Below, piece by piece: positions 58,091-64,000 of a DNA stretch of 64,000 bases. Numbering within the stretch: the stretch's first letter is position 1; every line of letters begins with the position of its first letter. Origin of the DNA: Cliona cf. orientalis (lineage: Eukaryota; Porifera; Demospongiae; Clionaida; Clionaidae); the NCBI GenBank assembly GCA_963930775.1, contig OZ005702.1:4712001-4776000 (forward strand). Reading direction: 5' to 3'. Below the pieces are notes generated by a model, which searched no databases, was not told the DNA's origin, and saw only the letters and a program-made list of their open reading frames with translations. The position numbers and the translations under genes are program-made.

Positions 58091-58880
58091 GAAAGTCCTA
58101 ATATTAATGAAATGTTGGCACATGTACATCTTACGTACAGTCATGATCACTAGAATTGTGTCTTTACTCCTCTCTTTTGATCTGAGGTTCGTTCTCTTTG
58201 CCAACTTTTCACTCTTTCACCAAAAGAAGTCGTCTACCTGTGAATATACAAGTACCAGAGCATCATAATTATCATGTTCAGTATATATAGACGCTAGTTA
58301 ATTTGTTATAGCTTATGGGGCTTGCTTCGCTCGCCCATTCCCTGGTTTGTTAGGTTTGTAGTGTGCACGGGAGAAAGTGAACTGATGCTCGTAGATGACT
58401 CTCATAGTACATGTTGCTTCTGAGAGCAAAGGTTATCAGCATTGCTAGCAAAGACTGGCAGAATTAACTCTCAAAATTCTGTTGTGCATGCACATTTTGA
58501 CACCCACTTGGAACACATGGCCAAATTACTAAAACCTTCCATAAGCATGCACATTTTGACATCCTGTATTCTAATTAATCAACTGGCCAAGAAACTTGTT
58601 AGTTCGTTTGCCGTCTCCCTCTCCAGACATCTGAACACAAGAAGCCAATCACGGAATCTGCTACCTCCATGACAACGACTTCACCTCATGAACCCAGCTA
58701 CCTAGCTAACTGCAGGCCGCTACATGTAAGTGTCCAGTGTTGCTTAACCTTTGAACGATCCGTTCAGTAGCTATCGTTCCCACCTGTAGCCAGTGCCACA
58801 ATTTCCGTTCACAGAGAACAACGCCGAGTTCTCACTTGAAACGCTGAGTAGCCCGAGATCCAGCATGGTGTGCCTCCATT
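58091..58880. other. Stretch without a recognised gene
   Basis: The ORF at 58442-58672 has no recognisable domain. GCATGCACATTTTGACA occurs twice (58485, 58543). Confidence 0.4.
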
Positions 58881-58884
58881 CATG

Positions 58885-59160
58885 TCCAGTGTTGCCTACA
58901 GTTGTCAGGATAAGTCTGGACAATACCTTTTGCAATGTATGTCTTAGTAAAAGTCCGGAGGATCCCATTTGATAGTGTTGCCTCAGTAATTGTCAGGATA
59001 TTAGTCCAGACAATACCTTTTGCATGGTATGTGTGTCTTATAGTAATAAAAGTCCGGAGGATCCCATTCGATAGTGTACATGTTGCCTACAATAATTGTC
59101 AGGATAAGTCCGGACAATACCTTTTAGTATATGGGTCTTAGTAATAGTCCGGAGGATCCC
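58885..59160. repeat. Minisatellite, about 90-100 base unit
   Basis: TGTTGCCT, TTGTCAGGATAAGTC, GACAATACCTTTTG and AGTCCGGAGGATCCC recur three times in this order. Confidence 0.75.
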
Positions 59161-59229
59161 TTTCAGCAGTAATAATTATTATGAGCATGCATGAGCATTT
59201 CTAGAGGATCATATACGATACCTCTTGGG

Positions 59230-59650
59230 CAAAAATGTAGCTTATGATTATCCAGAGTATTCTATAACTTGTCAGTAACAATGTCATGGACGAGTATCCG
59301 GAGGATCCTACACATCCAAGGATACATATTTAAGCATACATACCACAATGTCACGAGTATCCGGAGGATCCCAGATACATGACACTGTTCAAGTGCATGA
59401 CACATCCAAGAATACATTTTAAGCATATGTCACAAGTATCCGGAGGATCCCAGATACATGACACTGTTCAAGTGCATGACACATCCAAGGATACATTTTA
59501 AGCATAATATATACCACAATGTCACGAGTATCCGGAGGATCCCAGATACATGACATTGTTCAAGTGCATGACACATCCAAGGATACATAATATTTAAGCA
59601 TAATATATACCACAATGTCATGAGTATCCGGAGGATCCCACGTATCCTGG
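59230..59650. repeat. Minisatellite, about 63-97 base unit
   Basis: GAGTATCCGGAGGATCC begins units near 59292, 59355, 59443, 59524 and 59621, followed in full units by CAGATACATGACACTGTTCA and CATCCAAGGATACAT. The TCCGGAGGATCC core is shared with the preceding minisatellite. Confidence 0.8.
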
Positions 59651-60342
59651 GATACCTCTGCTCTGTAAGTGAATATCACTACTTGGTATAGTGACATCTG
59701 TTGCAGTAGCAAAATGTAGTGACAGTCACTACATTTTGCCACAGTAGTGACGTTCACTATTCATTCATTACAGTGACATGTAAGTGCATGGCTGTAGATA
59801 ATGATGTCATGAGTATCTGAAGTATCCTATAATAGTATGATACCTCTTCAAGCATGCCACATGAATGTCTGGATGATCCAGGCAATCCTTATTAAAATTA
59901 ATATGTAACAAGAATCATCCATAAAACATGCATGCATGTATGCATGCCAACATCTTACAGGGTCCCATGCATGCAGCACAATACTTTGTGGTCAAAAAAA
60001 ATTGTGTGTACTTAAATATTATTGTAGGTGCATGTGAGTATAAACAGTTACACACACCATGGTCGATATAGGGGATATCTGAAGTGCATGTCACCCGATT
60101 TGGAGTATCATTCATTGACAGGATAATAGTTTGTGCATGCATAGTCATACCACATGTAAAGATATATTATACTATTCACTCTCAGTTTCTCAATGTCAAG
60201 CACACTAAATTTTGTACATACATATATATGCATACAGGATAGATCAATTATATATAGCGATAATTGTGTATTAAGTCATACTGCACATGAATTAGAATGT
60301 GCCCCATTGCAGTAACTCCTATATAGATCAAAGTTTAACTAA
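59651..60342. other. Stretch without a recognised gene
   Basis: Short inverted pairs around ATGTAGTGACAGTCACTACA (about 59716-59735) and ATGCATGCATG runs. Presumed 3' flank of the KDZ-like gene. Confidence 0.4.
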
Positions 60343-62348
60343 CTACAGGTAGCCAGAGTTTTTCAGCTTACGTTCTTCCCTATGATTGTGAAGATCACAA
60401 ATATAGAGTAAATAAAATAGGAAATGCTGTCTATTCATTTTTCTTGTGATTTTAGCATATCTAGACAACCAGGCAAAAGTCTGTTCGCACACTTCTGTGT
60501 CCACCTAATATTATAAAAATAATAGTTGTTTATGATGTCATAATTATTATAATACAAGGCTAACTGTACTTGATGTGAATATCATTACACTTACTTCATT
60601 TAAGTCTGAAACCTTTCGTGAATCACATGTGTCCTTACACCATTTGTCTGTGTGGCCCGCCATATGCATTTTGTCCACCAGTATTTCAAGTGAAGCTATA
60701 ACCTTAGTGGTTGGTGTAAGATCCTTCCTCATGGGATTCTGAGCAAATTTTCTCAAATGACATCCATCGTCATAACAGATGTATTCTGTATTTATAATAT
60801 AAAATTGATGGCCATAATAGCGACATGCACATGTATAATACTATAGTAATGGATATGAAGAACATTGTGGAATTCATATTACATGTACGTGCACATTGTA
60901 GCAATTACTTAGATCAGAGAGAGAGGCTGCATTTCGTTGAATGAAATCATGTACTTCACCGTAGACTTGACTCTTTGACTCAGCCACATACAACTCGGAC
61001 AGTATTGAGATGGTGCCACATGCAGCTAGAATACCTGTATTAGAAGCACTGTTATCAATATGCAAAAAAATTGCTGATGGCTGCCCTTAACCTGCTGTAT
61101 GATGATTCAATTTCACATCCTTGTCTTTTTCAGTGTTGCACCGTAAGTTATTATCATCAGTGGACTGAGTCATTGCTCTAAATTAACATGAATAAAGATC
61201 AGTTTCATAATAATAGTATTATACCTATAATCAACTTGTTACATTATAGAAAATTAGGTCATAGTGCAACTAGAACTAATTTTACTACAAAGCACTCTCA
61301 TGCAGCTGACCAACCAATAAGGATACTGACTTGATAATCACCATTTATAATTATTGGTTGTAATACGACCCGAGAAATCATGAATTCTCATAACGTATAT
61401 GGTGCGATTGACGATCTTTACCCAAAAAGTATGTATTTTTGTATCATCCCCTCTCCCCTATTTCTATTGTGGCCCACAAAACAATGTTAATTTGTATAAT
61501 ATTATAGCATCACAATAATTAGTATGGGCTCAATATGATGCAAATTCCTCACGACTTATTAGAACCTGGTTTTGTCATATTTGTGACTATAATAATTATG
61601 TGTAGGCCTCCAAGTTTTGATAAATAATAATAGCCATAAATTCTTAACATCCTCGACATGTATACATATGCCTACTAGCTTTAGGACACAAATTGCAGAA
61701 GAATGGACAGAGATTCCTACAAGAATTAATTAGTATGAATTTACCCTGACGAGCTTGGCGTAATCCATCTATCAGTTTTGGACTTTTTCCTTGGTGGCTC
61801 ATTAGCACCAACATCCACAGATGCTGTAATTGATGTTTGTCCTCCTTGAGACACTTTGTGAACATTTACTACCGTAGATAATCCCTTCTCATACTCAGCA
61901 ATGACATCCAATGACAAACTCTTTTCGTGAACCCATGTTGCTGACACTGCCTCTTTTCCAACCCATAAAACCTATGTAATTATGCTTGAATTATATATAC
62001 TCAGCTGCTGATTAATAATATTATAGTCAATCCATACCTTGTAGTAAATAGCCTTTCTGGTGGTCCTTTTCTCTAATATCATTTCAACAACTTTATCATG
62101 AGATTCTGAACATTCAGGAGCGTCCTTATCTTCATCTCCAGTAAATGGGTTACATGCCCGCACTTTATGTAACGAGCAGTGACGGGCACCCAGTTCTGGT
62201 GAGTTCATACAACCTGTCTTGACTGCACCTGGTAGGCCTTCATATGTGGTATATCCAGCATCACGCGCCATACAAACATCACGTCTGTTTTTCATGTTTC
62301 CATCCAACACAAGTACCTTCTTACATCCAGGATACTTGCATTGGTGAC
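60343..62348 (-). CDS. KDZ-like transposase gene, C-terminal part
   Basis: Minus exons 62348-62038, 61971-61745, 61177-61092, 61034-60909, 60785-60595 and 60504-60343 join with consistent phases at GT-AG sites. Order: Cys/His cluster (CKYPGCKKVLVLDGN, TGCMNSPE, CSLHKVRAC); chromo-like segment (VLWVGKEAVSATWVHEKSL, VIAEYEKGL); basic KKSK; then the KDZ-type core GILAACGTISILSEL, CYDDGCHLRKFAQNPMRKDL, DKMHMAGHTDKWC, VDTEVCEQTFAWLSRYAKIT and the end LKNSGYL with TAG at 60343-60345. KDZ (Kyakuja-Dileera-Zisupton) proteins are DDE-type transposases. No frame break is visible, so it may be intact or domesticated. The first exon upstream of 62348 was not found. Family assignment is from remembered motifs. 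Confidence 0.65.
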
Positions 62349-62938
62349 CTATATCAATGTACTGTAATCATATCCTTCCCACGTAACGCTGAACATCCTT
62401 TCTACAGTTACTGTATATAGCTGGAAATATTGGCGAGAATTAAATATTATGGTGGTTGGGCCCAAAATCACCATTGCCTAGATATTGGTGGGTTTAAAAT
62501 TGACTGTTCGATACGGTATCAACACTATGCGAGTTAGAACTTTTAATTTGGTGATTTCCGAGGCATACTGCCAAAGCACCTTAAATTTTCCAACAATAAT
62601 AGTCTCCACTGCTTGGATGTTTATGCATTAGCCTTGCATTGACGTAGTCTTGTGCCCAGCCCCCATTCACGGATGTGATGAGAAGTGGTAGATATCTTTG
62701 CACTTTGATATGGTGGTTAATTAACACCTAAGGTGTGGATGACTCAGCTGAATTTGGTGGACATTATTATGGCAGGCCAAAAGGATGTCATAGCTGCATG
62801 GATTATAGCTACTGTAATGATCAGTAGTGCATACGTATACATCCTTATCTTCAAAGAGGATTCATAAATTGCTTCCCTTTTTAGAAACATAGCAAGAGTG
62901 TATTGTGTGTGTAATTATAGTATTTATATCATTTATAG
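62349..62938. other. Intergenic region between divergent genes
   Basis: Contains GTCTTGTGCCCAGCCCCC (about 62650), one end of the hairpin element of 1887-1946. First exons of both flanking genes may lie here but none can be supported. Confidence 0.4.
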
Positions 62939-64000
62939 GCGTGTGAGTCAATAGGCACAGCTATGAGTATGCCACCAACAGCTGTTATTAGTGGTCTCAT
63001 GATTATTGTGAGTTTTTTGCTGGCACATTCGTATGTGAACGTAGAGGGTACCCAATGGATGGAACCAGTCATTCTGTGGACGACTATCGGAATGCCTACT
63101 GGCAGTGGCAAATCCTCTCTCTTTAATTACTTCCTTGGCCTCTTACGTGAAGTACGATCGAAATGTGGCAGAAAGGACATCCACCCATCTTGGACAGTTG
63201 AGGAATCTTCATTTGAAAAGATGGGCGCACTAATGGCGAACAATGATGGCAGATTGCTTGGACTTTATGATGAATTAAGCTCCTTTCTTACACAGATTAA
63301 TCTTTATGGATCAAAAGGAATAAGTGACTCACATGACACTTCAACATTTTTAATGTTGTACAATGGTCATCCTTGGACTCGTCGAACAGGTAATTATACA
63401 TAACTGTCTGTGATGTCATGTTGCATATTTCCTTACCGTATGCATGGAAAGTTTTACCAGAAAAATAATTTTTACCAATTTCGCCATCTGCTCTCATTGA
63501 GAAAAATTTAGTTACCCCATTTTTTTGTCCTAGTTAAGTTGTATAGAGTACATGTATGTATTAACCTTTACTGCATTGGTGAAAAATTTTCCACTAAAAG
63601 TTTCTGCAATACAAAGGTAGTTGGGCATGGTGAATTTTTATGTAGTGAAATTTTTTACATGCAGATATTAAATTAACCAAAGTATGCATGCATGCAGTTA
63701 CAGGTCATGCAAACTTTCAGATGGACAATACTGCTCTAACTGTGGGTGGATTCACTCAACCGGCAGTTGCAAGGAATATCATAGAGCAACATGCAGGTGC
63801 TGAACGTGGCTTCAGCCAGCGTTTTCTTTGGTTATTCCCTAAACCTACATTCGCAAAATTTTCTAGTCTAAAACCTGTTCCTGAGGAAGTAACACAATCC
63901 ATAGGTAAATAAAATAAGTACTATAGTACTCATGATAAGGTAGGCCTATGATATCCTTGCAATACAGTGCAATCTCGACCACATTGTTCACAGGCTGATC
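62939..64000 (+). CDS. DUF3987-like P-loop ATPase gene, partial
   Basis: Exon 62939-63389 (acceptor atttatag, donor ACAG|gtaatt), exon 63698-63904 (acceptor catgcag, donor ATAG|gtaaat) and the start of an exon at 63994 (after ttcacag). They encode a hydrophobic segment (MIIVSFLLAHSYV), Walker A IGMPTGSGKSS, FEKMGALMANNDGRLLGLYD with Walker-B-like LLGLYDELSSF, then NTALTVGGFTQPAVARNI and GFSQRFLWLFPKP. These match my memory of DUF3987 proteins, predicted ATPases linked to phage and mobile-element replication. The gene continues beyond the window. It is divergent from the KDZ-like gene. Confidence 0.65.

Noticed and set aside
61381-61450. Separate mobile element
   Set aside because: Only about 60 bases match the inside of the element at 48732-48883 and no ends are visible.
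1-64000. Bacterial or symbiont contamination
   Set aside because: GT-AG introns, LINE, NLR and kinase-Kelch genes throughout; no operons or ribosome-binding sites.

Overview
The window is nuclear DNA of an invertebrate animal. It has spliced genes with GT-AG introns, an AT-rich background, a non-LTR retrotransposon and many short inverted-repeat elements. A tandem DEATH-NACHT-LRR (NLR) family, a kinase fused to a Kelch propeller, KDZ-like and DUF3987-like genes and abundant CACGCCC-type motifs together fit a demosponge best. Cnidarians and lancelets share parts of this repertoire, so the assignment is an inference (about 0.6).

Layout. 1-37.6 kb holds four head-to-tail NLR units, all on +. 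Unit A (1.1-2.5 kb) is a Death-domain exon split by an inverted-repeat element. Unit B (3.8-9.2 kb) is DEATH-DEATH-NACHT with a frameshifted LRR tail. Unit C (12.6-32.6 kb) has its DEATH and NACHT exons separated by a 17.4 kb intron and one in-frame TGA. Unit D (34.4-36.6 kb) is a decayed NACHT-LRR remnant. Similar promoter-like and 3' tail blocks recur between units.

The intron of C is a transposon nest. On the minus strand it carries a decayed multi-domain gene (about 28.3 to 19.3 kb, ending in a PHD finger). Downstream on the same strand lies an array of duplicated AT-hook-like exons joined to a Ulp1-like (C48) peptidase domain (18.8-13.6 kb). The first of these is itself interrupted by a 5.8 kb element with inverted ends, which contains a 1.2 kb palindrome and a nearly complete LINE.

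37.7-40.3 kb is a 2.6 kb inverted repeat with arms full of TTACGTAA/TTTTACGTGA motifs and a short secreted-peptide ORF in the loop. 40.4-43.8 kb is an apparently intact TK/TKL-like kinase, coiled coil and Kelch gene. It converges on the last two exons of an unidentified minus-strand gene. 44.3-55.5 kb is a TTAA-flanked element split by a 10.7 kb array of two alternating repeat families (X with an internal tRNA-like segment, Y without), with further insertions. 56.7-57.6 kb is a dead LINE fragment and 58.9-59.7 kb is minisatellite. 60.3-64 kb holds a KDZ-like transposase gene (-) head-to-head with a DUF3987-like P-loop ATPase gene (+) that runs off the window.

How it works together: the NLRs are presumed intracellular immune sensors, and the kinase-Kelch protein is presumed to be a signalling protein. 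Most of the remaining DNA is mobile or derived from mobile elements. Several frame breaks lie in A6 runs, so some decay could be sequencing error.
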